DNA of 64,000 bases from NCBI GenBank assembly GCA_026016205.1, contig CP061209.1, positions 243,469 to 307,468 of the forward strand, in the 5' to 3' direction. Source of the DNA: Methanosarcinales archaeon. GTDB taxonomy: Archaea; Halobacteriota; UBA148; JAUWXC01. This document shows, piece by piece, positions 43,008 to 52,004 of this stretch. Within the stretch, counting starts at the first letter, position 1, and each line of letters starts with the position of its first letter. The notes under the pieces were generated by a model, which had not been told where the DNA came from, did not search any database, and worked only from the letters and a program-made list of their open reading frames with translations. Both the position numbers and the translations under genes were made by a program.

Positions 43008-45080
43008 TTAGTCTTCAACTACATTTACCTCAAAGTTCTGTATAATGGATTGCACACCTTTAGCATCTAACACCAGTTTTAAAGTGTATTTCCCAGGTTC
43101 GATGCCAAGTGTTTGTAAATCCACTTTTGCGCTTGCTGTCGCTCCTTTCGGAACATCTCCAAAAGCGAGAGCTTCGGAAAGGACTTTTAACTTAGGTAGC
43201 TCGGAAATCACAGTACCCGTCACGCTTTGAGCCTCTGCGCTTCCAACGTTTTTAATAGTTAGGTTTACAAATGCTCTTTCATCTATTTCAAACCGCTTCT
43301 CCATTAATTCGGTTTTAATGTGTATCGGATATGGACCTACAACTAGGCCTCCTAAAACCATGTTTTTTACCATAACATTGTCGAGAGATATGAGTAAGGT
43401 TGAGATGTCTGTTTTAAGACTGTTAACAGCGTCAATGGATTGGTTGCTGACCTTACTTAGCTCATTAATTGGTGTTTCCATAATCTGGATTAAAGGCCAT
43501 TCCAATAAAGGTTCAAATAATGCACCGTCTACTTTAACAAATAGAGCTAGTTCTGCCTTTCTTTTCGCTTCATAGAGCCTAAGTAAGGGGACTTCAACAG
43601 AGTCTGCAAGCATAGGCACGTCGGCAGCGCCCAAATCTCTTAGCGTGTTAATTTCGTGTTCTTCTAACTCTTTTGCAAAGACATCACCGATACCCTCTAT
43701 GCTGATTATTGGTAGATCTGCAAGGGGTTCTTGAGGGAAAAGTTCATAAAATACCGAAATAGGCGGCGACGGCTTGCTAGTGTTTCCAGTAGTGTCGGTT
43801 GATGTTGCGGTTATAGTATTTATCCCTTCATCTAGCACTATTTCTAGGGCAAAGGACCCATCAGTAGTTGCTGGAGTTATGCCCCTGGAGATATCATTCA
43901 CGAAAACCTCGATGGTTGAGTTTGGCTCAGCAGCTCCTGTTACAGTTATTGGCGTCTTATTCGTTATGGGTTTTAAGGGATTAAGCGTTGGAGGGGAAGG
44001 TGGCACGGTATCCAAAACAACTGTTACAGGTTGGGATTCTTCACTAACATTGCCGGTTGCATCGATTGCCTTTGCCGTAATAGCGTTATCTCCTTCGCCC
44101 AAATTCACATTTCCTATGTTGAATTTCCCCGAAGCGTCTGTGGAAGTGCTTCCTTGAACGACGCCGTTTACGAATGCCTGCAGTCTGGAATTCGGCTCTG
44201 CGGTGCCGCTCACAGTGATTGGGGTGGTCTTTGTGGGCGTTGAAGGTTGATCTATTATGGGTGGAGATGGTGGTGTTGTATCAATACCAAAAGGTCTCAT
44301 TAATGGATAGTTGTCCACACCTAAATGAGGTATCTTAGTATCTCCAATACCATCATTGTTTATATCTTCGCCCGTGTAGTCGCTCCAATAGTTGCCTGCC
44401 CCAGCACCGTTATCCCAAATGTTGTTGCCTCTCGCCCGTGTCTGATAGGTATTACTGATAAAATTATTATGATATATTTTGTAATCCTCAGAATTATAGA
44501 AACTTACACCCATTAGATTGTCTTGAATGACATTGTTGCATATTGTATTGCCTCTTGTTATTATACTATCACCCGGAACATACACGGAGGATATGGCGTT
44601 AGAATGGTTGGATAAAGTATTATAACTTATAATGTTGTCGTTTGCAGAATAACTTAAAAAAATCCCTCCAGCTTGGTTATTTTTTACGACATTATTTTTT
44701 ACGACATTATTGCTAGAAAAGTGTACATAGATGCCATACCAATTATCCTCTACAATACAATTTTTTATTGTATTATTATTTGCGTTAGCTATCATAATAC
44801 CCGCAAAAGGAGAGCCTTTTTGGATCGTAAACTCACTGATTTCTACATCTCGTGTACGATCGATACGTATCGTACCTTTTATGAAGACGCTGTTCTTGTT
44901 TTCCCCCACTAACTTGAGTGGCTTATTCACTCTTGCGCCTTCATACATCCCAGCCGCTACATTTACAGTATCTCCAGCCTTTGCAGCATCAATCCCTTTT
45001 TGAATCTTACTGTAAGGATGCGCATCGCTTCCGCCCTCAACTCCAGATGTGTTTTTAATATCCACATATATCACTGCCAT
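43008..45080 (-). CDS. NosD-like beta-helix protein with Ig-like, helix-hairpin-helix and CARDB-like domains
   Basis: 690 residues. About 1-265: right-handed parallel beta-helix (DUF1565/NosD type, with IYHNNFISNTYQTRARGNN). About 275-445: two Ig-like repeats, each with TTPITVSGTAEPNSRLQAFV or KTPITVTGAAEPNSTIEVF and DTTPPSPP linkers. About 455-540: helix-hairpin-helix/DUF4332-like SIEGIGDVFAKELEEHEINT. About 590-690: CARDB-like domain on intrinsic bulk secretion-protein lines. No signal peptide or membrane span, odd for this surface-type architecture. It follows the HhH/UDG-like gene by 46 bp and shares that HhH type. Confidence 0.8.
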   Translation of the reverse strand: MAVIYVDIKNTSGVEGGSDAHPYSKIQKGIDAAKAGDTVNVAAGMYEGARVNKPLKLVGENKNSVFIKGTIRIDRTRDVEISEFTIQKGSPFAGIMIANANNNTIKNCIVEDNWYGIYVHFSSNNVVKNNVVKNNQAGGIFLSYSANDNIISYNTLSNHSNAISSVYVPGDSIITRGNTICNNVIQDNLMGVSFYNSEDYKIYHNNFISNTYQTRARGNNIWDNGAGAGNYWSDYTGEDINNDGIGDTKIPHLGVDNYPLMRPFGIDTTPPSPPIIDQPSTPTKTTPITVSGTAEPNSRLQAFVNGVVQGSTSTDASGKFNIGNVNLGEGDNAITAKAIDATGNVSEESQPVTVVLDTVPPSPPTLNPLKPITNKTPITVTGAAEPNSTIEVFVNDISRGITPATTDGSFALEIVLDEGINTITATSTDTTGNTSKPSPPISVFYELFPQEPLADLPIISIEGIGDVFAKELEEHEINTLRDLGAADVPMLADSVEVPLLRLYEAKRKAELALFVKVDGALFEPLLEWPLIQIMETPINELSKVSNQSIDAVNSLKTDISTLLISLDNVMVKNMVLGGLVVGPYPIHIKTELMEKRFEIDERAFVNLTIKNVGSAEAQSVTGTVISELPKLKVLSEALAFGDVPKGATASAKVDLQTLGIEPGKYTLKLVLDAKGVQSIIQNFEVNVVED

Positions 45081-45126
45081 TGTCCATCACCCCCTATATA
45101 TCACCTACGCGTTACCTCCAGTGCAT

Positions 45127-46644
45127 CTATTGAGCCGAGCTTTCCAATTCATCAACGAGGATCTTTCTTTCATCTGATATTTCCGTGATCGGCCTGGTGT
45201 CTTCTTTTTCGAAATACCCTTTGTACCTGCACCTTCCCATGAAATAGATATCATTATCGCAGAATTTACAGCTTCCCTTTGTCCTTTTGAAGTGTTTGAT
45301 GTCCTCATCATACATCAGGTTCCCATTGAGATATTCCTCGTAGATTGCATCCACTATCTTGTTCCGGGCGTCCAGCTCAAGGTACAAACCGAAAGCACCT
45401 GTGGGGTGCGGGGAAAAGATGACCCTTATCGTTTCCCCCCCAATTCTCATCGTATAGTTGTTTTTGCTTAGGACGTCACGGTAGGTCTCCGTAGGATCTG
45501 GAATATTATTCTCATCGAACGCACCGTAAAAGTTTGCGACGAAGCTTTTCATAATCGCTTTTCCGAAGAGGATTACTACCTTTGGCATGCTCTGTACGAA
45601 CTGTTTGAGGAAGAAGCTCCGCTTGTGGTAGCACTCTCCGATTATTCCCTTTTCAGTCTCTCTGTCCATGTTCCAGCGTGGTGAGTGGCAGGCCACAAAA
45701 TTATAATAGGATACATCCTCTCCCAAAGAGAGCTCGCTATCGGTTATACCCATTCTCTCCTGCAGGGCATGGAGTATCTTTTCGTATTCCCTGTACATGG
45801 ACACGTATGCCTTTACCAAGGGGATGGGCTGGTTCTCCTCAAACTCCGCAGTGCCGTTGGTGAGGTGTTCATCATAATATTCCCTTTCTATGGTGTGTTT
45901 GAATGTCGTCCTGTGCCTGAAATGCCTTGCATACTGCTGAACGTCATCAAAATATGGGTAGATCCTCCGGGGCTGCGTCACCGCTCGTAGATTTGGATTC
46001 AGTCCCACCGACATTATGGGTGACTTTCTGCACCCGGAGAGAAGTTCTGGTATTTGATATCTTTCCCCCACGTAGATGGAATCTATTTCGCCCGTCTCCA
46101 CCAAGGGCCACATATCCTCGACAGCAATATCGTATGCATGGAAGGGGCCGTATTCGAAGAACCACTGGCAGGGGTGATTTGATCTTTCATAACAATAACG
46201 CATTCCCCGGCATGTCATCGTCTCCCAGACTATCTTTACCTCGTCAGGGGTTTTGGAGAGTCTATCTTCGAACAATATTTGAGGGACCCTATCCTGCCAC
46301 CCCTTGATTTCTTCAAGCGTTGCGGTGTTCGGGATAGTGCCCTTCTGCTGCAATTCCGTAATTCCTGCAAAAATCTGCTCAGGGTCGGCATCTACCAGTT
46401 TCGCGAGATCGGTTATTCCTATTTTCACCAGAGCCTCTGAAAACTGGGAGTCGATGCCCTCAACTCGCTGAAGTACGGCCATGGACTGCCATGCTTTGAG
46501 CGATCTTATAGAAATGCCAGTTTGCTCATGAACCTTGTCCACGTTCATGTACCGCAGGTCATCTAAGGTTCTGATCTCCGCTTCCGCGAGTCTTTTCTCA
46601 TATCCCGGTCCAATTCCTTCAATCTTGTCTCTGAGCTCTCCCAT
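45127..46644 (-). CDS. HhH (DUF4332-like) plus uracil-DNA-glycosylase-superfamily-like protein
   Basis: 505 residues. About 1-135: helix-hairpin-helix units (IEGIGPGYEKRLAEAEIRTL, VEGIDSQFSEALVKIGITDL). About 140-160: clustered cysteines (CRGMRYCYERSNHPC), a possible metal or Fe-S site. About 290-440: a UDG-like order, YYNFVACHSPRWNMDRETEK, CYHKRSFFLKQFVQSMPKVVIL, FGKAIMK and the late IFSPHPTGA motif, where UDGs have HPS. About 455-485: a C-x2-C...C ribbon (CKFCDNDIYFMGRC). It may be a nucleic-acid-acting enzyme of a defence or accessory module; function unproven. Confidence 0.65.
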   Translation of the reverse strand: MGELRDKIEGIGPGYEKRLAEAEIRTLDDLRYMNVDKVHEQTGISIRSLKAWQSMAVLQRVEGIDSQFSEALVKIGITDLAKLVDADPEQIFAGITELQQKGTIPNTATLEEIKGWQDRVPQILFEDRLSKTPDEVKIVWETMTCRGMRYCYERSNHPCQWFFEYGPFHAYDIAVEDMWPLVETGEIDSIYVGERYQIPELLSGCRKSPIMSVGLNPNLRAVTQPRRIYPYFDDVQQYARHFRHRTTFKHTIEREYYDEHLTNGTAEFEENQPIPLVKAYVSMYREYEKILHALQERMGITDSELSLGEDVSYYNFVACHSPRWNMDRETEKGIIGECYHKRSFFLKQFVQSMPKVVILFGKAIMKSFVANFYGAFDENNIPDPTETYRDVLSKNNYTMRIGGETIRVIFSPHPTGAFGLYLELDARNKIVDAIYEEYLNGNLMYDEDIKHFKRTKGSCKFCDNDIYFMGRCRYKGYFEKEDTRPITEISDERKILVDELESSAQ

Positions 46645-46787
46645 GATACGCGACCTCTCGCATTAACCCTAAACCTCTTCCAGCAGTCTGAGTACTTCTC
46701 CCTCAACATTCCGTTAAGTCAACCAGGTTTGCCCATTCCAGAGTCGGTCGGTATTCCAGTTGGTTTCTCTTCGCGTTCGATTTAGAT

Positions 46788-47036
46788 TTACCTACGTTCG
46801 ACCGTAATTCGCTCTACAACCTCTGCTTTCTTTGCTCCTGCTAGGATTTTGTTGACCGCTTTTTCCACAGCATCTACACTGCTCTGTGGTGAATAGTTCA
46901 GTTTTGCTCCATCTATACGCACTTCTATTTTGGATGTCTCCTTTATTCTTGTTTCACACGCCACTTTACACACCTCCCGTAATTTGTTCCTTAGAGTCGA
47001 TATAACTCGTTTAATAATTCTGATAACCTTCCACAT
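46788..47036 (-). CDS. 82-residue hypothetical protein
   Basis: From the ATG at 47036 (MWKVIRIIKRVISTLRNKLR); a TTG at 47051 is an alternative start. Basic amphipathic N-terminus, then VRIDGAKLNYSPQSSVDAV and a helical tail. It starts within 20 bp of the stop of the 203-residue membrane protein and is read from the same transcript. No family recognised. Confidence 0.5.
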   Translation of the reverse strand: MWKVIRIIKRVISTLRNKLREVCKVACETRIKETSKIEVRIDGAKLNYSPQSSVDAVEKAVNKILAGAKKAEVVERITVERR

Positions 47037-47052
47037 CTCCTCATCTCCCAAG

Positions 47053-47664
47053 TTATTTCTTTGCTGTCTCCTCTATTCTTGCTATCAAATCATGCAATGG
47101 CTTTGTTCCGCTTCCGACAAGCATTCCGGTCAGGAAAAAATCCAACCTTGGGGGAATAGTCGGTTGCGGGATAATTACTTTAGCAGTTGCTGTTATGGTT
47201 TCGTTAACAGCTGGCACACCGCTTTTTACCAAGGCTACCACTGCTGAGATCAGCCCTATCTGCAATTTCCAACACAAAACCCAGCCGAGAATAGATGCAG
47301 CAAACCACAGTCCAAAAGTCCTTTTAGCCTTGTCCATCCTTATTTCACTTACTAAGGCATCGATTTTCCCTTCTATTTTGTCAATTTCGTCTGTTGACGC
47401 CCCTTCTTTCTTCACCATCTCGTCGATCTTCTTCTGGTAGTCCTTGATCTTCCTCTCGTTCATACTGATTTTAGTTTTATCTCCTAAAAGGAATCTGAAT
47501 AGGTCAGATATGGGGCATATCATGCGGTTCAGGGCTTTGCACAAGGCAATATCCTGCGGCTCTGGTTTTTTACACAAGGCCGGTAACTCACTAATGGGCT
47601 CCAAAACTCTTTCGATAATCTGAGCTAATATGTAAAACGTTGCAAATATGCTTATTTCGCTCAA
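47053..47664 (-). CDS. membrane protein with central coiled coil, unknown function
   Basis: 203 residues. N-terminal amphipathic region with a Cys pair, a charged coiled coil (about 75-112, SMNERKIKDYQKKIDEMVKK), two membrane spans (about 119-160, TFGLWFAASILGWVLCWKLQ) and a third near FFLTGMLVGSGT. No family recognised; the layout is holin- or small-effector-like. Its promoter region carries three phased palindromes (47749-47800) also present before the halocin-like gene. Confidence 0.6.
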   Translation of the reverse strand: MSEISIFATFYILAQIIERVLEPISELPALCKKPEPQDIALCKALNRMICPISDLFRFLLGDKTKISMNERKIKDYQKKIDEMVKKEGASTDEIDKIEGKIDALVSEIRMDKAKRTFGLWFAASILGWVLCWKLQIGLISAVVALVKSGVPAVNETITATAKVIIPQPTIPPRLDFFLTGMLVGSGTKPLHDLIARIEETAKK

Positions 47665-47748
47665 TCAGGAGACCTCCAATTGATCCAAACTCCCTTGGAA
47701 ATGGGTATCATATATTACATTAACAATCCCCTATACATTTATTATTAT

Positions 47749-47800
47749 GATTAATATTAATCAGAATGATTAAAATTAATCGAAGTGATTCATCCAATTC
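47749..47800. promoter_or_regulatory. three phased 14-bp palindromes (operator), copy 1
   Basis: Palindrome 1 GATTAATATTAATC (47749-47762) is perfect. Palindrome 2 GATTAAAATTAATC starts at 47768 with one mismatch. A degenerate third starts at 47787. Spacing is exactly 19 bp start to start. Next to them, CTATACATTTATTATTATGA (47731-47750) is nearly identical to the sequence at the second site. They lie 85-135 bp upstream of the 203-residue membrane-protein gene on the minus strand. Confidence 0.65.
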
Positions 47801-47846
47801 AACTTTAATTTATATCTAACTTACCGAGGCTGCCGAATATTGCACT

Positions 47847-48122
47847 TTAGGGATATGTTTTGAGAAAATTGAAGATCAGTGCAGATGCAACAATAATTGC
47901 GATGCCAATGAGGGATGCTTTGGGATTCTCACCAAGATGTTTGAGCGGGTTAAGTGACATTTCACGTATGCCTGTTGTATAAAGTAACAGGATTCCAATT
48001 ATGAGGGACGTGCCGCTCCACGCTGACCAAATGGCAAACTCCTTTTGCCCGAACAGAATTAAAAATGGGATGGGCGTATAGAACACTAACGCATCCAGGA
48101 TGATCCACCATTTGAGTTTCAT
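47847..48122 (-). CDS. 91-residue three-span membrane protein
   Basis: Hydrophobic: spans about 4-24, 31-50 and 68-88 (WWIILDALVFYTPIPFLIL, LIIGILLLYTTG, LIGIAIIVASALIFNF). No motif recognised. It follows the 142-residue membrane protein with a 17-bp gap. Confidence 0.6.
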   Translation of the reverse strand: MKLKWWIILDALVFYTPIPFLILFGQKEFAIWSAWSGTSLIIGILLLYTTGIREMSLNPLKHLGENPKASLIGIAIIVASALIFNFLKTYP

Positions 48123-48139
48123 ATTCTAACGCCATCCTT

Positions 48140-48568
48140 TTATGTTTCCAACTTATCTGGGGCATATTTTCCCACGGCTTTGATGAATCCTTCTGGATCT
48201 CCAACAAGTATCCAGCCAGGACTCGAAAGAAGGCCCCATTTGCCATATTTAAAGCAGACCACTCTTCCCCGGACTTTTATCCTCGCTATTTTTTCAAATG
48301 AATACAAAATTCCTGCTTGAAGCAGAACAGATCCTTTGAACACTATGCCGTATTCTTTAACTACAAGCCTGCCGAATATAGTGTTCAACCAGAACATGAT
48401 GGCGAAAAAGCAGACGATGCTGGAGATTGCAAATATGGCTCCTCCCATCTCGTCATACAGCGATATCGCACCATACGTCAGTCCAATCCCGAAGATGGTG
48501 AATAATGCACCACATACAGGCATCCAGATGCTACACGCCCATCCTTTGTGTTCTTTTCGTTCGGTCAT
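48140..48568 (-). CDS. membrane protein with bacterial-PH-like C-terminal domain
   Basis: 142 residues. Two spans (about 12-35, 45-65: WMPVCGALFTIFGIGLTYG, AIFAISSIVCFFAIMFW), then a soluble half with a run of beta strands (LVVKEYGIVFKGSVLLQAGI, IARIKVRGRVVCFKYG) ending PEGFIKAVGKYAPDK. This layout matches small two-TM proteins with a PH-like domain (bPH2 type). Same strand and probable transcript as the 91-residue protein. Confidence 0.6.
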   Translation of the reverse strand: MTERKEHKGWACSIWMPVCGALFTIFGIGLTYGAISLYDEMGGAIFAISSIVCFFAIMFWLNTIFGRLVVKEYGIVFKGSVLLQAGILYSFEKIARIKVRGRVVCFKYGKWGLLSSPGWILVGDPEGFIKAVGKYAPDKLET

Positions 48569-48636
48569 GTATCCCCTTTACACCTGTGAAAATATAAAAC
48601 TGCCTGGACGTGCCATCATCCAAGCAGCCTTTTGGT

Positions 48637-49380
48637 TTAGCTACACAGTGCTGTACAGTATAGCGCTAAAAATGCGCTACTTGCTAGGCAGGTTACGCAT
48701 GCGGGAAGAACGCCGGATATGCATAGGTAACAAGATGTCCCGCCAGCAGCACAATAAAACCAATATTCTGCGCAAGTCATCGCTATGCAGAGCATTATGC
48801 AATCCCAGTAACCGCCCGCCTCTGCGGTATTAACAACCCCATCCACTACGGAGTAGATGACGATGTGTGGTTCAGGTGGATCTCCGTGCTCACTGTAGGC
48901 TATGGCAGCTGCGGCACAAGCGCCCTCCGCCTTTGTGAATAAGAGTATTGCCCCTTCACTTTCATCACCGCTTTTGGCTTTAAATGGAATTCTAACTGTG
49001 GTTTCGATATGGACGGTCTCGTCTCCTTCAAACGCTGTTAACTGAGTTACTTCGGCGTTATTGACACATGGGGTGTGCCCATCCTCGATCAACGCTTTGC
49101 GCAACAGGTGTATGTCTTTGTTTTTCAGCGCTTCGCTAATGGCCTTGTTCTTCTCTCTGCCCTCCAGTTCTACAACGCTGACACTTCGATTGTGGATCTC
49201 TGTAGCTAAATGGCAACTCGTGCAGTCCGTATCGACGTTATCGACAAAGTGTTCATCGTGGCAGCTGCTACAGTCTGGCTCACAGCCCACGCATCCATCT
49301 GCGGCTACTGCTGGCACAAATGCCATGCTGATGAACAGCATTGCAGCGAACACTGCTCCCAATTTCAATATTCTTTTCAT
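48637..49380 (-). CDS. halocin-C8-like precursor with CxxCH motifs
   Basis: 247 residues. Signal peptide (1-27, LGAVFAAMLFISMAFVPAVA). Residues 30-57 hold two heme-type CxxCH motifs (CSSCH 37-41, CTSCH 53-57). Residues 65-175: a soluble propeptide-like domain. Residues about 190-247: a Cys-rich, Gly/Ala-rich hydrophobic tail (YWDCIMLCIAMTC, CYLCISGVLPACVTCLASSA) resembling the mature part of halocin C8 peptides. The propeptide may act as immunity protein, as in HalC8. Operator palindromes lie 66-117 bp upstream. Confidence 0.65.
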   Translation of the reverse strand: MKRILKLGAVFAAMLFISMAFVPAVAADGCVGCEPDCSSCHDEHFVDNVDTDCTSCHLATEIHNRSVSVVELEGREKNKAISEALKNKDIHLLRKALIEDGHTPCVNNAEVTQLTAFEGDETVHIETTVRIPFKAKSGDESEGAILLFTKAEGACAAAAIAYSEHGDPPEPHIVIYSVVDGVVNTAEAGGYWDCIMLCIAMTCAEYWFYCAAGGTSCYLCISGVLPACVTCLASSAFLALYCTALCS

Positions 49381-49445
49381 GTTTCGTTTACTCCTTCTTG
49401 TAGTTTCTCAAAATATTGCAACACCCTCTATACATTTGTTATTAT

Positions 49446-49497
49446 GACTAATATTAGTCGAGATGGTCAAAGTTAGTCGAGGTGATGAACATTCATC
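49446..49497. promoter_or_regulatory. three phased 14-bp palindromes (operator), copy 2
   Basis: GACTAATATTAGTC (49446-49459) is a perfect palindrome. GGTCAAAGTTAGTC starts at 49465 and GATGAACATTCATC at 49484, again exactly 19 bp apart. Compared with copy 1 at 47749, both arms change together (GATTAAT to GACTAAT), preserving symmetry. The cluster lies between the halocin-like gene (leftward, start 49380) and ubiA (rightward, start 49538), so one repressor could act on both. Confidence 0.7.
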
Positions 49498-49537
49498 ATC
49501 GGAATGAATATTAATGTGTTAAGAAACAAATAACATA

Positions 49538-50407
49538 ATGCACAAATGCAAAGCCAGGGATATTTTTTATTTCTTAATATACAGTTCAGTTTATCTATCG
49601 TTCTCTGGCAGTTCCATGATCTATGTTTCTTACATGATACAGGGAGTCCAACCTGATTTAAAATTGTTCCTGGTGGCATTTCTCATGACATTCGCCGTCT
49701 ATAACATCAACCGGATGACTGACGAGGAGGAGGATTCTATCAGTCATTCAGAGCGATATGCTTTCACGCAGAAATATGGAACATTTTTGCTGTCATCCGC
49801 TTTACTTGGATATCTCCTTGCTATTCTGCTGGCGATGTCAAAGGGCGTTGATACTGCACTCGTTTCACTGATCCCTTTATTCTGCGGGATTTTATATAGC
49901 GTTAAGTGGGCTCCAAAGGGGTTCAAATACAGAAGATTGAAGGAAATACCTTTTGCCAAGAACATCGTCATTGCATTTGCATGGGCAACAACCATGACTA
50001 TACTCCCATGCACTATATCCAACGTTGTGACCATCAGGACTTGGATTACCTACATATTCCTTTTTGTCAGCGTGTTCGTTAACTGCATCGTCTTTGATAT
50101 GAGGGACGCTGAAGGTGATGCGATCTCTGGGATAAAGACGATACCGGCAGTGATCGGACTGGAAAAGACTGAAAAGCTTCTTATACAGCTTAATCTGCTC
50201 GTAGGACTGCTTATTTTCGTTCTAACTCTTAGAAATTTGCTCCCTACAATCACGTACTGGCTGTGCCTTGCCACGATATACACTCACCTCTATGTCGTCT
50301 CATTTGTTAAAGGAGGAAATGCAGGTTTTCTCTGCGATGTGATCGCCGACGGTCAACCCATGGCAACCGGCATCTTAGTCTATACTGGGAACAAACTGAT
50401 AGGCTGA
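49538..50407 (+). CDS. UbiA-type prenyltransferase
   Basis: Membrane prenyl transferase, 289 residues, about eight spans. The two Asp-rich motifs are YNINRMTDEEED (N-x-x-x-x-x-D type) at about 56-67 and VFDMRDAEGDAISG at about 180-193, which bind Mg-prenyl-diphosphate. The substrate could be a quinone ring, heme or digeranylgeranylglycerol phosphate; its position beside a halocin-like gene suggests a secondary metabolite or lipid. Divergent from the operator palindromes. Confidence 0.75.
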   Translation: MHKCKARDIFYFLIYSSVYLSFSGSSMIYVSYMIQGVQPDLKLFLVAFLMTFAVYNINRMTDEEEDSISHSERYAFTQKYGTFLLSSALLGYLLAILLAMSKGVDTALVSLIPLFCGILYSVKWAPKGFKYRRLKEIPFAKNIVIAFAWATTMTILPCTISNVVTIRTWITYIFLFVSVFVNCIVFDMRDAEGDAISGIKTIPAVIGLEKTEKLLIQLNLLVGLLIFVLTLRNLLPTITYWLCLATIYTHLYVVSFVKGGNAGFLCDVIADGQPMATGILVYTGNKLIG

Positions 50408-50472
50408 TTTTTTTCAGAAGTAGATTATTTGGATAAAGCTTATCATAAATTGGGGCATATATCCTAATCGAG

Positions 50473-51312
50473 ATGAAATCTGAAGACGCAGAGGTTCTTG
50501 AGGCATACAAGGACATTAGAGAGTGCGTTCAATCTATCCTCAGGTCCAGACTACAAACCCAAATTTTGTTATCCTTATGCAGGGGCATAAAAACTCTTGG
50601 TCAGCTCAGAGAGGTAACTGGTAGCAGTTCTCAAGCCATAATCCCCAAGATCAGGAAATTGGAGTCCCTACACCTCGTGGAAGGAGAAAATAGGGAGTAC
50701 AGGTTGACACCCGTAGGCAAAGTAGTGTCTTCTGGGATCGACGACATCATTAGAACGATCGGAACGTTTAGACGACACGATGATTTCTGGGCCAATCATT
50801 ACATTGAGGCAATCCCAAAGCCATTATTGAAAGATATCAGTGATTTACTCGACTCAGAGATTGTTATTGATGCCAATGCAGATATATTCAGATCATACGC
50901 CAATTTCTTACAAATCTTGAAGGATGCTGATAGAATATGGGGCGTATCCTCCGTCACGACTCCTGGATTTACTGAAGCCATTGTTGGGCGGGTGCGTGAG
51001 GGAATAGATGTAGATCTCGTGGTGAGTCGAGATATAGCAGAACAACTAGCCCTCCAGGAACCCTATAAGGAATGCCTCAGAGCATTGGCTGGTTATCCAA
51101 ACTTTAGGCTGAGGGCTACAGATAAAGAGATGAAGCTAGGAGTCACGGTAACGGACAAGTGCCTGTCATTGGGATTGTACAAGAAAGATGAGATTACCTA
51201 TGATCGCAGCATGGACCTCATCAGCTGCGATGAAAAGGCCATTAGATGGGGAGAAAGACTATTTAATTACTATAAAGAGAGATCGAGAATTATCGATGCG
51301 AATGCATTGTAG
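50473..51312 (+). CDS. ArsR-type regulator with DUF1724 domain
   Basis: 279 residues. Winged HTH at about 28-75 (ILLSLCRGIKTLGQLREVTG, SSQAIIPKIRKLESLHLVEG), then the archaeal DUF1724 ligand/dimer domain (about 110-270, GVSSVTTPGFTEAIV, ALAGYPNFRLRATDKEMKLGVTVTDKCLSLGLY). This family is a large methanogen transcription-factor group. It lies 66 bp after ubiA and is the best local candidate for binding the 14-bp palindromes. Confidence 0.85.
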   Translation: MKSEDAEVLEAYKDIRECVQSILRSRLQTQILLSLCRGIKTLGQLREVTGSSSQAIIPKIRKLESLHLVEGENREYRLTPVGKVVSSGIDDIIRTIGTFRRHDDFWANHYIEAIPKPLLKDISDLLDSEIVIDANADIFRSYANFLQILKDADRIWGVSSVTTPGFTEAIVGRVREGIDVDLVVSRDIAEQLALQEPYKECLRALAGYPNFRLRATDKEMKLGVTVTDKCLSLGLYKKDEITYDRSMDLISCDEKAIRWGERLFNYYKERSRIIDANAL

Positions 51313-51423
51313 CAATCAATCTGTCTTGCCGCATCTCCTGTAGAAATACACAAAATTAAAACTCAGATAACTTTTTATCCTCCATCCCCCTTTGCAACCT
51401 TGCTGACGCCTAGGAGGGATGCA

Positions 51424-51759
51424 GTGCAGATGAATAAATGGAAAATCGGTGCAATACTCGGGGCAATTTGGGGTTTGCTTGGAGCTATATTCCTTTCTAC
51501 AGTAGTGTGGCAATGGGGATCCGTTATATCCAAAGACACCACACCGTCATATATAAAAACTATATACTGTCCTGGTAAACTTGTATTTGCCCCAATTTTT
51601 GTGTGTATCGTAGTGACATTTATTCCGTTGCATATTTTCTTTCAATATATGGAATTCCCAAGCCCCCTTTCCAATTCACTTATGCTAATTCTATTTCCAA
51701 TCTATGGTGCCTTAATCGGTGCAGGAATTGGATATTTAATCGATAAATACAGGAGATAA
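51424..51759 (+). CDS. 111-residue three-span membrane protein
   Basis: Start either the GTG at 51424, 5 bases after AGGAGGG, or the ATG at 51430. Spans: WKIGAILGAIWGLLGAIFLS, LVFAPIFVCIVVTFIPLHIF and SLMLILFPIYGALIGAGIGY. No family recognised. It begins a run of three small membrane genes to 52253. Confidence 0.6.
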   Translation: MQMNKWKIGAILGAIWGLLGAIFLSTVVWQWGSVISKDTTPSYIKTIYCPGKLVFAPIFVCIVVTFIPLHIFFQYMEFPSPLSNSLMLILFPIYGALIGAGIGYLIDKYRR

Positions 51760-51783
51760 TTATGATGAAGAGGTGCAACTAAA

Positions 51784-51936
51784 ATGAGGAACTATGTATT
51801 TGTTATGATTTTGTTGGGAATATTGTTGGCCTTTTTTGGTAATTTAAAGAGAAAAGAAACTTATGGAAAACTTCTGTTAGGCGTAGGAACAACGATTACG
51901 ATATTAGGATGGATATTATTTTATTTGGGCTATTAA
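51784..51936 (+). CDS. 50-residue two-span membrane protein
   Basis: ATG at 51784 with GAGGTG about 8 bases before; product begins MRNYVFVMILLGILLAFFGN, then a basic loop LKRKETYGK, then a second span LLLGVGTTITILGWILFYLG. Hairpin topology, same strand as its neighbours. Function unknown. Confidence 0.55.
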   Translation: MRNYVFVMILLGILLAFFGNLKRKETYGKLLLGVGTTITILGWILFYLGY

Positions 51937-52004
51937 TTTACCTTTGAGGTGATTAAATAAAAAATAGAATGAAGGAGACTATCTAAAATAGTCGAGGGTA
52001 AAAG

